In this document: piece after piece, positions 41,741-50,265 of the stretch | Numbering within the stretch: position 1 is the stretch's first letter | How the letters are laid out: each line of letters begins with the position of its first letter | From: Bacillus_I endophytica_A | GTDB taxonomy: Bacteria > Bacillota > Bacilli > Bacillales > Bacillaceae_H | NCBI RefSeq assembly: GCF_026790145.1 | Contig: NZ_JALAMS010000035.1 | Span: forward strand, 31,076 to 95,075 | Direction of reading: 5' to 3' | Length of the DNA: 64,000 nucleotides | Program-made: the position numbers and the translations under genes | The notes under the pieces: generated by a model | Seen by the model: only the letters and a program-made list of their open reading frames with translations | Database searches by the model: none | What the model was told of the DNA's origin: nothing

Positions 41741-42571
41741 ATGCTTGATAAATATAGAAAAATACAAATAGACTTTACAGAATTTGATTCTCTTTACATT
41801 CCTCTTGATGTTCCAGTTATTTTAGAGATTGATTGGAGAGGGGTCAGCTACGAGTTTCTTATTAAGTTAAAAAGCGGAGAAAAGAATATGCTTGTTTTAG
41901 GATCAGGTGGAGGAGCAAACATGGAAATGCCAAACGGCCCGCCCTATTTCCAGCGCCACTCTTGGATGGATGATTTTAAAGACTCTGTTATTTACTATAA
42001 TGATCCAACGCTTTATTTAGGAAAACTTCCACTAGGATGGGGACAAGGCACAGCAGAGCGATTCTATTTAGAAGAAATTGCGCTTATTTTACTTAAACTC
42101 TTTAAAAAAATTCAATATGAAACAAAAGATGTTGTTTTTTACGGTTCTTCTGGCGGAGGGTTTATGTCTATGATTTTAGCAGGGTATATACGAGGATCTA
42201 AAGCGCTTGTTAACAATCCTCAAACCTGTTTAACAAGATGGTTAAAGACTCCTGTACAGAATGTATTTAACTTATCATATCAAGGTCTAACAACTGAAGA
42301 AGTAATCAGTAGATTTGGCAATCGAATCAATGTTGTCCAATTTTTTAAATCTAGAAAGTACGTCCCTGAAATTTACTATCTACAAAATGGAGCATGTGAA
42401 TTTGATGTTACAAATCATCTTATTCCGTTTCTTGATGAGCTCCAACATATGGATGAAAAATATGAAGTAAAAAATGTGAAAATTGATTTGTATTATAATA
42501 AAAAAATGGGCCATGCAGCTCTTGGAAAACCAGAAACCGTTTTGTATACCCAAAAAATCAGAGAAAACTAA
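41741..42571 (+). CDS. Alpha/beta-hydrolase-like protein of unknown function
   Basis: 276 residues, no signal peptide. 'VVFYGSSGGGFMSMILAGYI' is a nucleophile-elbow (GxSxG) motif, preceded by 'LVLGSGGG' and followed by a C-terminal 'KKMGHAALGKPE' that could hold the catalytic His. The pattern recalls serine hydrolases met in polysaccharide clusters and the Asp2 protein of accessory Sec systems, but no such cluster is here. AAAGGAG lies about 9 bases before the ATG. Monocistronic. Confidence 0.65.
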   Translation: MLDKYRKIQIDFTEFDSLYIPLDVPVILEIDWRGVSYEFLIKLKSGEKNMLVLGSGGGANMEMPNGPPYFQRHSWMDDFKDSVIYYNDPTLYLGKLPLGWGQGTAERFYLEEIALILLKLFKKIQYETKDVVFYGSSGGGFMSMILAGYIRGSKALVNNPQTCLTRWLKTPVQNVFNLSYQGLTTEEVISRFGNRINVVQFFKSRKYVPEIYYLQNGACEFDVTNHLIPFLDELQHMDEKYEVKNVKIDLYYNKKMGHAALGKPETVLYTQKIREN

Positions 42572-42600
42572 AGCGCTCTTTACTATAAAGAGCGCTTTCT
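42570..42600. terminator. Stem-loop terminator
   Basis: 13-bp stem AAAGCGCTCTTTA/TAAAGAGCGCTTT with a 3-base loop between convergent genes; T-run is short. Confidence 0.7.
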
Positions 42601-42601
42601 G

Positions 42602-43360
42602 CTATTGAATGATTGTAACCTCGAATCCTGCATTTTTAGCTCTTACAGATAAAGCTTCAGCATTTTCTCGTGAAGAGAAAGCCCCAATTTGGACTTTAAA
42701 GAGATTGTTCTCAGTAGCAATAAAACTCGAAAATCCTTTTGTCTCTGCTTCAGATGCTAACCGTTCGGCATTTTCTCGTGAAGAGAAAGCCCCAATTTGA
42801 ACTTTGAAAAGTGATGCTTGCTGTTTTCGCTGAAGATTAAAAGCACGAGCCAATCCATTTACATGCCCACGGGCGATAGAAGTAATAAAGCTTGTATTTC
42901 CCAACTTAGCGACATCATTGGCATTATCAATAAATCCATTCTCCGTTAAAATAGCAGGCATATTTGTTTCACGCAAAACATGAAAATTTGCTGTTTTCTT
43001 ACCTCGATTGGCAAAATCCACAGATTTTAAAACCTCTTCATGAATAAGGTTTTGATATGTTGTAGTAGGAGCGCCGATCCCTGGAAAAACATAATCCTCG
43101 TATCCTGTTCCGCCTCCTGCATTAATATGGATTGACAAATAGTAATCTGCATTCCAAGCATTTGCAGCATTTGTTCTTGCCGTTAAAGAAACGGTTTGAT
43201 CTCCTGTACGGCTCATAAGAACGTAAACGTCTTCATATTCATTTACCAACATATTTCGAACGGCAGAAGCAATTTGCCATGTTAAGTTTTTTTCTAGTAA
43301 GCCATTGCTAGCAGCTCCGCTGTCTGTCCCTCCATGACCAGGGTCAATGAAAATTTTCAC
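42602..43360 (-). CDS. N-acetylmuramoyl-L-alanine amidase with two SPOR motifs (CwlC-like)
   Basis: 252 residues without a signal peptide. Residues 1-175 form the Amidase_3 domain: zinc ligands H9 ('IDPGHGGTDSG'), E23 and H78 ('LSIHINAGGG'), catalytic E140 ('ILTENGFID'). Residues about 183-252 hold two SPOR-type repeats, each 'LFKVQIGAFSSRENAE'. Size and layout match CwlC, the mother-cell amidase of B. subtilis that opens the sporangium late in sporulation. GTG start with GAGGTGAT upstream. Confidence 0.88.
   Translation of the reverse strand: MKIFIDPGHGGTDSGAASNGLLEKNLTWQIASAVRNMLVNEYEDVYVLMSRTGDQTVSLTARTNAANAWNADYYLSIHINAGGGTGYEDYVFPGIGAPTTTYQNLIHEEVLKSVDFANRGKKTANFHVLRETNMPAILTENGFIDNANDVAKLGNTSFITSIARGHVNGLARAFNLQRKQQASLFKVQIGAFSSRENAERLASEAETKGFSSFIATENNLFKVQIGAFSSRENAEALSVRAKNAGFEVTIIQ
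42660..42799 (-). repeat. Tandem DNA repeat encoding the SPOR motifs
   Basis: 32 identical bases at 42660-42691 and 42768-42799, 108 bases (36 codons) apart, inside the amidase gene. The identity at third codon positions suggests a recent duplication or gene conversion. Confidence 0.75.
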
Positions 43361-43675
43361 TATATCATCACCTCTCTTTATTGTATGGAAGAATAAGAGA
43401 AAAAGCTTGTACGAATGTCTTAATAATAGAAAAAATATTCATTATATAAAGAGAGAAGGGACATGATAAGAGAAGTTATGAAGTGAAAAAAGGACAAAAA
43501 GGGTCCAAAACTTTTTTTGTTTAGTGATAGAAAGGATATAAAAACGCTCTAATAAGAAGGGAAGGATAAGGAATCATAAATTCTTGTTAAAAGAATAAAA
43601 GGAAGTTTGAAAGAAGAAGAAAAAGGGAAGGGGAAGAGTGAACAAAAGCGAGAAATAGGATTCTCGCTTTTCTCC
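43361..43675. other. Intergenic region upstream of the amidase gene
   Basis: 315 A-rich bases. They contain the amidase ribosome site, a purine-rich stretch near 43590-43640 and the acetyltransferase terminator at 43644-43671. No ORF is supported. Confidence 0.55.
43644..43671 (-). terminator. Terminator of acetyltransferase gene
   Basis: Perfect 11-bp stem AAAAGCGAGAA/TTCTCGCTTTT, 6-base loop. Confidence 0.8.
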
Positions 43676-44281
43676 TTATGTAAAAAACGGCTTACAAGAA
43701 GAGTAAAGACTACTTGCTAGTTTTTCTTTTACAGCTGGCCATTCTTTATCAATAATACTGTAAAACACAGAATTACGATAAGAGCCATCTTTACGAATCA
43801 TATGATTACGCAAAATCCCTTCTTTGACACCACCAATTTTTTCAATTGCCTTTTGAGAACGGATATTACGTTCATCTGTTTTAAATTGAACACGGCCAAT
43901 GTTCAATGTTTCAAAACAGTACTTTAAGAGCAAATACTTTGTTTCTTTGTTGCAGTTTGTGCCCCATACAGAGGGAGAGAACCACGTCCAGCCAATTTCT
44001 AGGCTTCGGTTTTTTTCTGATATATTTAGAAACCGAGTTGTGCCGACTACTTTATTTGTTTTCCTTTCTAAAATAACAAAGGGAAACTCTATCTTCTTTT
44101 GTTTTTGAGATAATGCTTCTTGCACAAACTTTTGCATACTTTCTGCTTTTTCAAGATTATTTGGAAGGTGTGTCCAAATTTTATTTTCTTGTGCAATACG
44201 GTGCAATTTCTCCCAATGTTCAAAAATCATTGGCACTAGTGTGATAAACGTTCCTTCCCATCTTTTTTGTGAAATATTCAT
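43676..44281 (-). CDS. GNAT acetyltransferase, RimJ/RimL type
   Basis: 201 residues. 'EGTFITLVPMIFEHWEKLHR', 'VVGTTRFLNISEKNRSLEIG' and 'RVQFKTDERNIRSQKAIEKI' plus GGVKEGILRNH are the motifs of the Acetyltransf_3 class, which uses acetyl-CoA to modify N-terminal amines of proteins or small molecules. The target is unknown. ATG 44281 lies 9 bases after AAGGAG; in-frame starts at 44305 and 44290 are worse placed. Confidence 0.85.
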   Translation of the reverse strand: MNISQKRWEGTFITLVPMIFEHWEKLHRIAQENKIWTHLPNNLEKAESMQKFVQEALSQKQKKIEFPFVILERKTNKVVGTTRFLNISEKNRSLEIGWTWFSPSVWGTNCNKETKYLLLKYCFETLNIGRVQFKTDERNIRSQKAIEKIGGVKEGILRNHMIRKDGSYRNSVFYSIIDKEWPAVKEKLASSLYSSCKPFFT

Positions 44282-44365
44282 ACCATTCATCTCCTTCTTC
44301 TTCATTATAATAAGAAATAAAAAGGAGAAGGGATTATATTTATAAAAAAGGATGAAAAGTTATTT

Positions 44366-44608
44366 TTATCCAGCTGCTTTCATAATCGCATAGATATGAT
44401 TTGCTGCTTGATCAAGGTTTCGGTACTCTCTAGGATGTTCTGTTGTCATATAAGCAATTTGAAATACATCTCTTCGTTTAGAATAACAAACTGACAAAAT
44501 TTGCATATTTGACGAAGATAGGGTTTTAGTGACATAAGCTTCAGAGAAGGGGGGGACTGTTAATTCAAAAAGCATTTTTTTTATTTCTAATAATGTCATG
44601 TTCTCCAC
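44366..44608 (-). CDS. Hypothetical small protein
   Basis: 80 residues, soluble and mixed alpha/beta ('QILSVCYSKRRDVFQIAYMT', 'QAANHIYAIMKAAG'). I do not recognise the family. A GTG at 44608 follows AAAGGGG closely, and an ATG three codons later (44599) is equally possible. It looks like a small stand-alone gene. Confidence 0.55.
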   Translation of the reverse strand: MENMTLLEIKKMLFELTVPPFSEAYVTKTLSSSNMQILSVCYSKRRDVFQIAYMTTEHPREYRNLDQAANHIYAIMKAAG

Positions 44609-44799
44609 GTGCCCCTTTCAAATTATGAGGGGATAGAACAGATTTGTCCCTGATAATTTAGTTTTAATGGATAGTACCTATAAAGCTAGATAGCTTCCTT
44701 AATCACAAGTTTATATTTTAGAAACGTAAGGGTATGCATCTTTCCTACAGTATACAGGATATATCCGGTAACTAAAAGGGAATTAGTCATTTCTTTACA

Positions 44800-44834
44800 A
44801 TAAAGAAAGACTACCCGAATGACGGGTAGTCTAT
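44800..44834 (-). terminator. Terminator of spore protein gene
   Basis: 10-bp stem AGACTACCCG/CGGGTAGTCT with 5-base loop, followed on the minus strand by TTTCTTT. Confidence 0.85.
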
Positions 44835-44863
44835 AGCCAAAACTATTCAATTGCTAATAGAGA

Positions 44864-45058
44864 TTAGCGTTGTGTTCCTGATAATTGTTGTTGAGCAGAA
44901 GCAACAAGACGTTTTGTGATCTCGCCTCCTACTGAACCGTTAGAACGAGCTGTAGTATCAGCGCCTAATTGAACGCCAAACTCAGAAGCGATTTCGTATT
45001 TCATTTGGTCGATGGCTTGTTCAGCACCTGAAACGACTAATTTATTACGGTTTGCCAT
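44864..45058 (-). CDS. Alpha/beta-type small acid-soluble spore protein
   Basis: 64 residues. 'NKLVVSGAEQAIDQMKYEIA', 'FGVQLGADTTARSNGSVGGE' and ITKRLV are the classic SASP signature, including the GPR protease site region (KYEIASEFG). SASPs coat spore DNA and protect it from UV and heat, then serve as amino acid store on germination. ATG 45058 follows AAGGAGGTGAT. Expected SigG control is supported by a candidate promoter upstream. Confidence 0.95.
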   Translation of the reverse strand: MANRNKLVVSGAEQAIDQMKYEIASEFGVQLGADTTARSNGSVGGEITKRLVASAQQQLSGTQR

Positions 45059-45080
45059 GTGTATCACCTCCTTGTAAGTG

Positions 45081-45111
45081 TAGAATGTGTTTTTTTTATT
45101 GCTCTCATACA
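45081..45111 (-). promoter_or_regulatory. Candidate SigG promoter of spore protein gene
   Basis: On the minus strand TGTATG, an 18-base spacer and CATTCTA resemble SigG elements (TGAATA, CATACTA). The -10 has one mismatch and the -35 two, so the call leans on the known SigG control of SASP genes. Confidence 0.45.
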
Positions 45112-45126
45112 ATGTAATTTTTTCCA

Positions 45127-45161
45127 ATAAAAGAACCTTTCACAGAATGTGAAAGGTTCTT
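45127..45161 (-). terminator. Terminator of thioesterase gene
   Basis: Perfect 14-bp stem AAGAACCTTTCACA/TGTGAAAGGTTCTT, 3-base loop, then TTTTATT on the minus strand. Confidence 0.92.
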
Positions 45162-45167
45162 GTTATA

Positions 45168-45689
45168 TTATGACCAAGGTTGGTCTGTTCCGATAGCTTG
45201 TGCAAGTGCTTGGCTATGTTTGCGTCGGTTTTTTCGTTCTTCTGCTCGTTGTTTTGCTGTATTATGAAGCATAATTTCCTCATCTGATTGTGGAATAACG
45301 CGTGGCACTCTTTTCGGCTTTCCGTTTTCGTCTAGAGCTACAAAAGTTAAGAAAGAAGTAGCGGCAAGACGACGTTCACCTGTTTTTAATGTCTCCGCAA
45401 TAATTTTTACGAACACTTCCATAGAAGATGTTCCAACCCACGTTACGTAAGATTCTAAGCAGACAGAATGCTCAGGTCTTATAGGTGACAAGAAGTCAAC
45501 GGAATCTGTTGAAGCTGTCACAGTTTCGCCTCGCGAATGGCGAGCAGCCGAAATGGAGGCAACATCATCAATATAGCTCATCAATTTTCCCCCGAAAAGC
45601 GTGTTATGATTGTTCGTATCTAAAGGAAATACGCGACTAGTTCGAACAACTAAAGATTCTTTACAATATTTTTCTGTTTGTTCATTCAT
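45168..45689 (-). CDS. Hotdog-fold acyl-CoA thioesterase (YkhA-like)
   Basis: 173 residues. 'VFPLDTNNHNTLFGGKLMSY' with IDDVAS is the hotdog helix motif of the YciA/BACH acyl-CoA hydrolases, and 'EVFVKIIAETLKTGERRLAA' follows as usual. It hydrolyses acyl-CoA to free acid and CoA in the cytoplasm. The His/Lys-rich C-terminal tail is poorly conserved. ATG follows TGAGGAG. Monocistronic. Confidence 0.9.
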   Translation of the reverse strand: MNEQTEKYCKESLVVRTSRVFPLDTNNHNTLFGGKLMSYIDDVASISAARHSRGETVTASTDSVDFLSPIRPEHSVCLESYVTWVGTSSMEVFVKIIAETLKTGERRLAATSFLTFVALDENGKPKRVPRVIPQSDEEIMLHNTAKQRAEERKNRRKHSQALAQAIGTDQPWS

Positions 45690-45797
45690 GTTAGTTTGCT
45701 CCTCATTTAAAAAGACATCTTTTATAAGTTTTCCATCTTATTTTTTTATTTAAACAAAAATAAGATAGTTTGTCTTGTTGTTTGTTATAAGATAGAC

Positions 45798-45832
45798 CAT
45801 AAAAAAACCTCTCATAAGAGGAGAGGTTTTTT
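45798..45832 (-). terminator. Terminator of rlmN
   Basis: 12-bp stem AAAAAACCTCTC/GAGAGGTTTTTT with 7-base loop. Confidence 0.92.
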
Positions 45833-46901
45833 AAGAAGTTACCTTGTTCTTTTTGATTTGCTTGCTTCGAAGCTGCCCACACGCTGCATCAATATCTGTT
45901 CCTTGTTCAGCGCGCACACCACAGTTAATGCCGTGTTCCATCAGCGTTCCATAAAATTCAACAATAGCTTCTTTTGTGCTTCGTTGATATTGGTTGTGCT
46001 CATCAACTGGGTTATAAGGAATAAGGTTAACGTAAGAAAGATGACGTTTGTTTTTTAATAGCTTTGCAAGCTGAATGGCTTCTTCCTTATGATCATTCAC
46101 ATCGTGCAATAGGATATACTCAAATGTGATGCGTCGATTTGTTTTTTCTAAATAGTAGTCAATGGCAGGCATTAACTTTTCAAGCGGGTATGCTTTGTTA
46201 ATTTTCATAATGCGTGTACGAAGATCGTTGTTTGGTGCATGCAGTGAAACAGCTAAGTTAATCTGAATGTTTTCATCTGCAAACTCACGAATTTTATGAG
46301 CAAGTCCACTTGTTGATACAGTAATATGACGTGCCCCAATAGAAAGTCCCTTTTGATCATTAATAACGCGGAAGAAATCCATCATATTGTCATAGTTATC
46401 AAATGGTTCTCCAATTCCCATCACAACGATATGACTAACACGCTCATCCTTGCCTTGTGAATCAAGATGGTGCTGAACGTTCATAATTTGCTCCACAATT
46501 TCACCGCTTGAAAGATCACGGTTTTTCTTAAGAAGTCCACTTGCACAGAACGTACAGCCGATGTTACAGCCAACTTGTGTTGTTACACAGACAGAAAGGC
46601 CGTAGTTGAATCGCATTAGTACTGTTTCGATTAAGTTTCCATCTTGTAATTTAAAGAGAAACTTAATTGTACCATCTTTTGATTCCTGTTTTACGGCTTG
46701 TTCAAGTGTTTGAATAACAAAATGTTGTTCAAGTAAGTCAATACAGTCTTTATTTAAATTTTTCATCTCTGAAAAATCTGTGACGCGCTTTTTATAAAGC
46801 CAATCCCAAATTTGCGCAGCTCGGAACTTTTTTTGACCGTTCTCTACAAGCCACGAAGTTAATCCATCTAATGTTAATCCGTATATGGAAGTTTTATCCA
46901 T
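45831..46901 (-). CDS. rlmN: 23S rRNA (adenine-2503-C2)-methyltransferase RlmN
   Basis: 356 residues. Radical-SAM cysteines C112, C116 and C119 in 'CNIGCTFCASG', the SAM-binding 'VVMGIGEPFDNYDN' and the C-terminal methyl-carrying Cys in 'DAACGQLR' are present. RlmN methylates A2503 of 23S rRNA and A37 of some tRNAs. Bacilli normally have rlmN between rsmB and prpC; this copy stands alone, so it may be a second copy. ATG 46901 sits 6 bases after GAGGG; a TTG at 46907 is in frame. Confidence 0.92.
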   Translation of the reverse strand: MDKTSIYGLTLDGLTSWLVENGQKKFRAAQIWDWLYKKRVTDFSEMKNLNKDCIDLLEQHFVIQTLEQAVKQESKDGTIKFLFKLQDGNLIETVLMRFNYGLSVCVTTQVGCNIGCTFCASGLLKKNRDLSSGEIVEQIMNVQHHLDSQGKDERVSHIVVMGIGEPFDNYDNMMDFFRVINDQKGLSIGARHITVSTSGLAHKIREFADENIQINLAVSLHAPNNDLRTRIMKINKAYPLEKLMPAIDYYLEKTNRRITFEYILLHDVNDHKEEAIQLAKLLKNKRHLSYVNLIPYNPVDEHNQYQRSTKEAIVEFYGTLMEHGINCGVRAEQGTDIDAACGQLRSKQIKKNKVTS

Positions 46902-47075
46902 TTCCAACCCTCATTTCGAAACTTTACCTTTACTCACTTTAATATCTTACTGAAAAGTAGGGGGCAGAAGCAACCTATTTATTCATAAAAAGAAAAGGTT
47001 TATATAAATAGTGTACCAAAAAGAGAAGATGGAATGCTAGTTATGAATGATTTCCTAAAGAATAAAGACAATAAA

Positions 47076-47261
47076 TCATCTATCATCTCTACGTTTAGCA
47101 GGCTCTTCAGGGATTAAAATAAGACCCATAATAAGCAAAAGACCGCCAATAATGCCAAAGTAACTTCCGTATTCTGTAATATGACGAATAAAATAGGACA
47201 TAAAAATAAGACCAAGACCTAAAATAGCAAGAAAGACACCGTGAATATTTTGAATAAACAT
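47076..47261 (-). CDS. Small two-helix membrane protein
   Basis: 61 residues with two membrane helices (residues 8-25 and 33-50) and a charged C-terminus (EEPAKRRDDR). GGAGG precedes the ATG. Unknown family; likely a monocistronic hypothetical. Confidence 0.65.
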   Translation of the reverse strand: MFIQNIHGVFLAILGLGLIFMSYFIRHITEYGSYFGIIGGLLLIMGLILIPEEPAKRRDDR

Positions 47262-47473
47262 ATGTAACCTCCATTTTTTACCTTATTTTCATTTTACCGC
47301 TTTTGTTAAGCTCCTGAAAGAGGTAAGGCTTGTAGTTAAGGTAAAGTTAAGAATAGAAGGCTTTAAAAATAATATTGAAGAAATTCTGGAACGTTTTGAA
47401 ACCATTTATTCCAAAAAGGAAGTGATTCGAAATAAGACTGATCAACGTGTTTGGAGTTTTCTATATCTTTTTT

Positions 47474-48558
47474 TTAGTTGTTTTTCATTTTTTGTATAAA
47501 TTGCTTATTATAAATGATGCAGTTTGATTCATCATTTAAGAAAAAACTACGTGAGTCTCCGTTTGCTGTTCCGATATCCACAAATTCTTCATCTTTTACA
47601 AGTACTTTTCCATGAAAAAAGCCGTGATTATAAACATAAACATCAGCACCTTTATCTACAAGCATTTTTAACTTTTGATAAGAGGGAGGGCGTGCGAAAA
47701 GGCGTGCATCCGTTTTCTCTGGAACTAGAATGGTGACGTGAACTCCTCGTTTTAGTGCTTGTTCAAGCTCATTCATAATAGAACGAGGAGGGAGAAAATA
47801 AGGCGTAGCAACGAAAAAAGATGAATTTGCTTCCTTTATCCATTTTTTCATCCGGTTCTCCATCCCTGAACCAGAAGTAAATAAAAAACGATAAGAAGCC
47901 TCTCCACCTTTTACAGTTTTGGGTAAAGATGGGGAAGGAATGCTTTCCTTACTATCTTCCTTCCAATCAAGAAGAAACTGTTCCTCTAGTTTGTTTATGC
48001 CTTCTCCTGTTATTCGGACATGATAATCATGCCATTTTCCGAGCTTTTTCTCGTGGCCAAGATATTCTTCACCAACGTTGAATCCACCAACATAATCAAT
48101 AGATGAATCAATCATAGCTATGCGTCGATGATTGCGGTGGTGAGCACTATAAAAAGGATGTGCAGCGGAGATTTTTCGGCTGAATGAAATCTTTACATTG
48201 CTTTCTCTTGTAAGTTCATGACCGCTGATTAAGTCTACAGAAAGATAAACGTTAAGTCCCTGAGTTGCTTTTTCTTTTAAAAGAGAAAAAGGCGCTTTGT
48301 AAGTGCATCATTGCGAAGAATATAAAAGTGAAGATAAACAGAGCTTTTTGCTTTCTTTATATCTTGAAAGAGAGTCGAAAATAAAGTTTGCCCCTTTTTA
48401 TAGAACGAAATGTTTCCGTTATAAATAGGAGTTTCCCATGCTGGATGTGTTTCGGTATAGTGTTTTTGCCCTTGTTGAACGTCTTTTATCATAATAAGCA
48501 GAAGTACTAACAAAATTAAAAGGGCTACTGCACTTCTTTTGATTAGCTTCACCATCAT
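47474..48558 (-). pseudogene. Frameshifted cardiolipin-synthase-like gene (YwjE/ClsB type)
   Basis: Two frames make one phospholipase-D family protein. The 5' part (48558-48277) encodes a membrane helix and 'SSVYLHFYILRND', then stops. The next stretch, in another frame, continues 'KEKATQGLNVYLSVD' and the first HKD-type motif 'NHRRIAMIDSSIDYVGGFN'; the 3' part (48115-47474) has the second, 'HGKVLVKDEEFVDIG'. Adding one T to the T4 run at 48279-48282 (minus strand) restores about 361 residues, near the length of YwjE. The gene would make cardiolipin from phosphatidylglycerol; here it is broken, or the read has an error. Ribosome site AAGGAG. Confidence 0.85.
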
Positions 48559-48660
48559 AATCGGCTCCTTCTAAAAAGCTCATTTTCATACAATGCCCAA
48601 AAACGGTAAAAGAATGTATGAATCCTTCGTTCGCTATACATAGAACTAACAATAGGGAAT

Positions 48661-48689
48661 AAAAAAACCCTCTCGTTGAAAAGAGAGGG
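48661..48689 (-). terminator. Terminator of YflT-like gene
   Basis: 7-bp stem CCCTCTC/GAGAGGG with 8-base loop, followed on the minus strand by seven Ts. Confidence 0.85.
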
Positions 48690-48697
48690 ACCTGAAT

Positions 48698-49018
48698 TTA
48701 GGTAATGCTTGAAGAAGCTATAATTACATACTTTCCTTCTTCCAAGTCTTCTATGTACTTTTCTACATCTGGAGAGGAAAGCTGTTCAAACGCTAATACT
48801 TTAGAGAGCTGTTCTATCTTTGACGGAAGTATACTGTTTACTGTATTTAGTAAAGAATAAGAGCCATAAGGTGAATCTACTAGTAAATTTTTGACACTCT
48901 CTTTTGAATGTTTATCTTCATTAACAAGTATTTTTATATCTTCTTCATAGCCTTCTTTATTCAAATCTTGTAAAGTTTGCTGAAGCTCTTCTTTAATATG
49001 AGCAACTTTTATCTTCAT
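48698..49018 (-). CDS. General stress protein 17M-like (YflT domain)
   Basis: 106 residues, soluble. 'LQDLNKEGYEEDIKILVNED' fits the YflT domain pattern (GYxxDDIYVLAHD in family members), and it ends in 'KYIEDLEEGKYVIIASS', like the C-terminal strand of that domain. YflT is a SigB-controlled stress protein of unknown function. ATG 49018 follows AAGGAGAG. A SigB-like promoter lies upstream, and an RsbR-type gene is divergent. Confidence 0.65.
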   Translation of the reverse strand: MKIKVAHIKEELQQTLQDLNKEGYEEDIKILVNEDKHSKESVKNLLVDSPYGSYSLLNTVNSILPSKIEQLSKVLAFEQLSSPDVEKYIEDLEEGKYVIIASSSIT

Positions 49019-49348
49019 AGCAGTCTCTCCTTTTTGATTTAACAATGAACATACTTATCGTACAGAGAACCCATTCCCTTTTTCTCTTTTTTAAAACTTT
49101 TTGTACAAGAGGTTTTACTATCTAAAAAAGGGGGTAATTAAAAGCTCATGTGTAGAAATTTAGGGAGGCAAAGTAGAAATAGAAAATTTACATATAAAAA
49201 TAAGAACTAAAAGAGAGATAAAAACCCTAACATTTCGATGCTATGAAGTTATACTTTGTTATTGTTTTATAGCTATACATCGCATATAGAATGGTAGCAA
49301 GTTATAGTAAAAACAAAACATATTTAGGGGAAGGGTCAGGAGATTACG
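49019..49348. other. Divergent region between YflT-like and RsbR-type genes
   Basis: 330 bases with the SigB candidate at 49073-49097, the two ribosome sites and AT-rich filler. No ORF or hairpin stands out. Confidence 0.55.
49073..49097 (-). promoter_or_regulatory. Candidate SigB promoter of YflT-like gene
   Basis: On the minus strand GTTTTA, a 13-base spacer and GGGAAT differ by one base in each element from GTTTAA/GGGTAT; 55 bases before the start codon. Confidence 0.5.
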
Positions 49349-50191
49349 ATGCATAGAAATGATGATCTTTATAACTTTCTATTAGAAAGAACATGGGATT
49401 TAACTGAAAGTTGGTATGCGGACCTTGATAAAGTTGGGCGAGGTGGTGTGTATGCTTCAACAGATCCAGTCGTAGTAGAAACATTGAAAAAGCAAAACCA
49501 TGAATTTCATAAACGGTTTTGTAAGCTGTTCTCAGAAGAAAGTGCTGTTTTTTATGAAGAATTTGAAGAATGGGTTATAGAAATTGCCAAAGATGAAGAA
49601 CATGCACGAACACCAATTCATCTTATTTTACAAGAATTTTTTAATGTACAAACTCAATATATACAGCTGATTAATGAATTTGCTTCTCAATATAAAGATA
49701 AATATTCATTAGAAGAGATTAATCGATGGAAAGACATTACAATTAAAGCGTTTAATAAAGTAATTATGTGGTTTACAGAAGAAAGTCATAAGTACTCTGA
49801 ATCTCGTCTAAAAGCTCAACAAGAGATGATTAATGAGCTAAGTTCACCTATCATTTCTTTAACAAAACATGTAGCGCTACTTCCGCTTGTAGGAGATATT
49901 GATACAGCTCGTGCTAAGTTTATTTTAGATAGCACATTAACACAGTGTACAGAGCGTGAGATTCATCACTTGCTTGTTGATCTATCAGGTGTTGTAATGA
50001 TCGATACAATGGTGGCACAACAGCTCTTTCAACTTATTGAGACATTAAATCTAATTGGTGTGACAAGTACGTTTTCTGGTATTCGCCCTGAGATTGCGCA
50101 AACAGCCGTACAGCTTGGCATTAACTTTAATCGAGTTTCTATTGTTTCAACATTAGAACAAGCTGTGAAATTAAAAGATCTTACAAAATAA
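49349..50191 (+). CDS. RsbR-type stressosome protein (STAS domain)
   Basis: 280 residues. The N-terminal half is the helical non-heme globin domain of RsbR proteins; 'EMINELSSPIISLTKHVALL' starts the C-terminal STAS domain, and 'LLVDLSGVVMIDTMVAQQL' holds the phosphorylatable Thr. RsbR paralogues build the stressosome with RsbS and hold RsbT, whose release activates SigB. It resembles the single-gene paralogue YqhA (RsbRD) of B. subtilis. AGGAG precedes the ATG. Confidence 0.88.
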   Translation: MHRNDDLYNFLLERTWDLTESWYADLDKVGRGGVYASTDPVVVETLKKQNHEFHKRFCKLFSEESAVFYEEFEEWVIEIAKDEEHARTPIHLILQEFFNVQTQYIQLINEFASQYKDKYSLEEINRWKDITIKAFNKVIMWFTEESHKYSESRLKAQQEMINELSSPIISLTKHVALLPLVGDIDTARAKFILDSTLTQCTEREIHHLLVDLSGVVMIDTMVAQQLFQLIETLNLIGVTSTFSGIRPEIAQTAVQLGINFNRVSIVSTLEQAVKLKDLTK

Positions 50192-50220
50192 AAAGCAAAG
50201 ACCTTTCTGCTTTTTTATTT
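50190..50220 (+). terminator. Terminator of RsbR-type gene
   Basis: AAAAAGCA and TGCTTTTT arms around a 10-base loop, then Ts. Confidence 0.65.
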
Positions 50221-50265
50221 TGTTTAGAATGCATATGGTGAAATATTGATAAGGAGGGGAGAGAA

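Noticed and set aside
43361..43420. SigK promoter of the CwlC-like amidase gene
   Set aside because: CATACAATA fits the SigK -10, but no -35 is at the right distance and it nearly touches the ribosome site.
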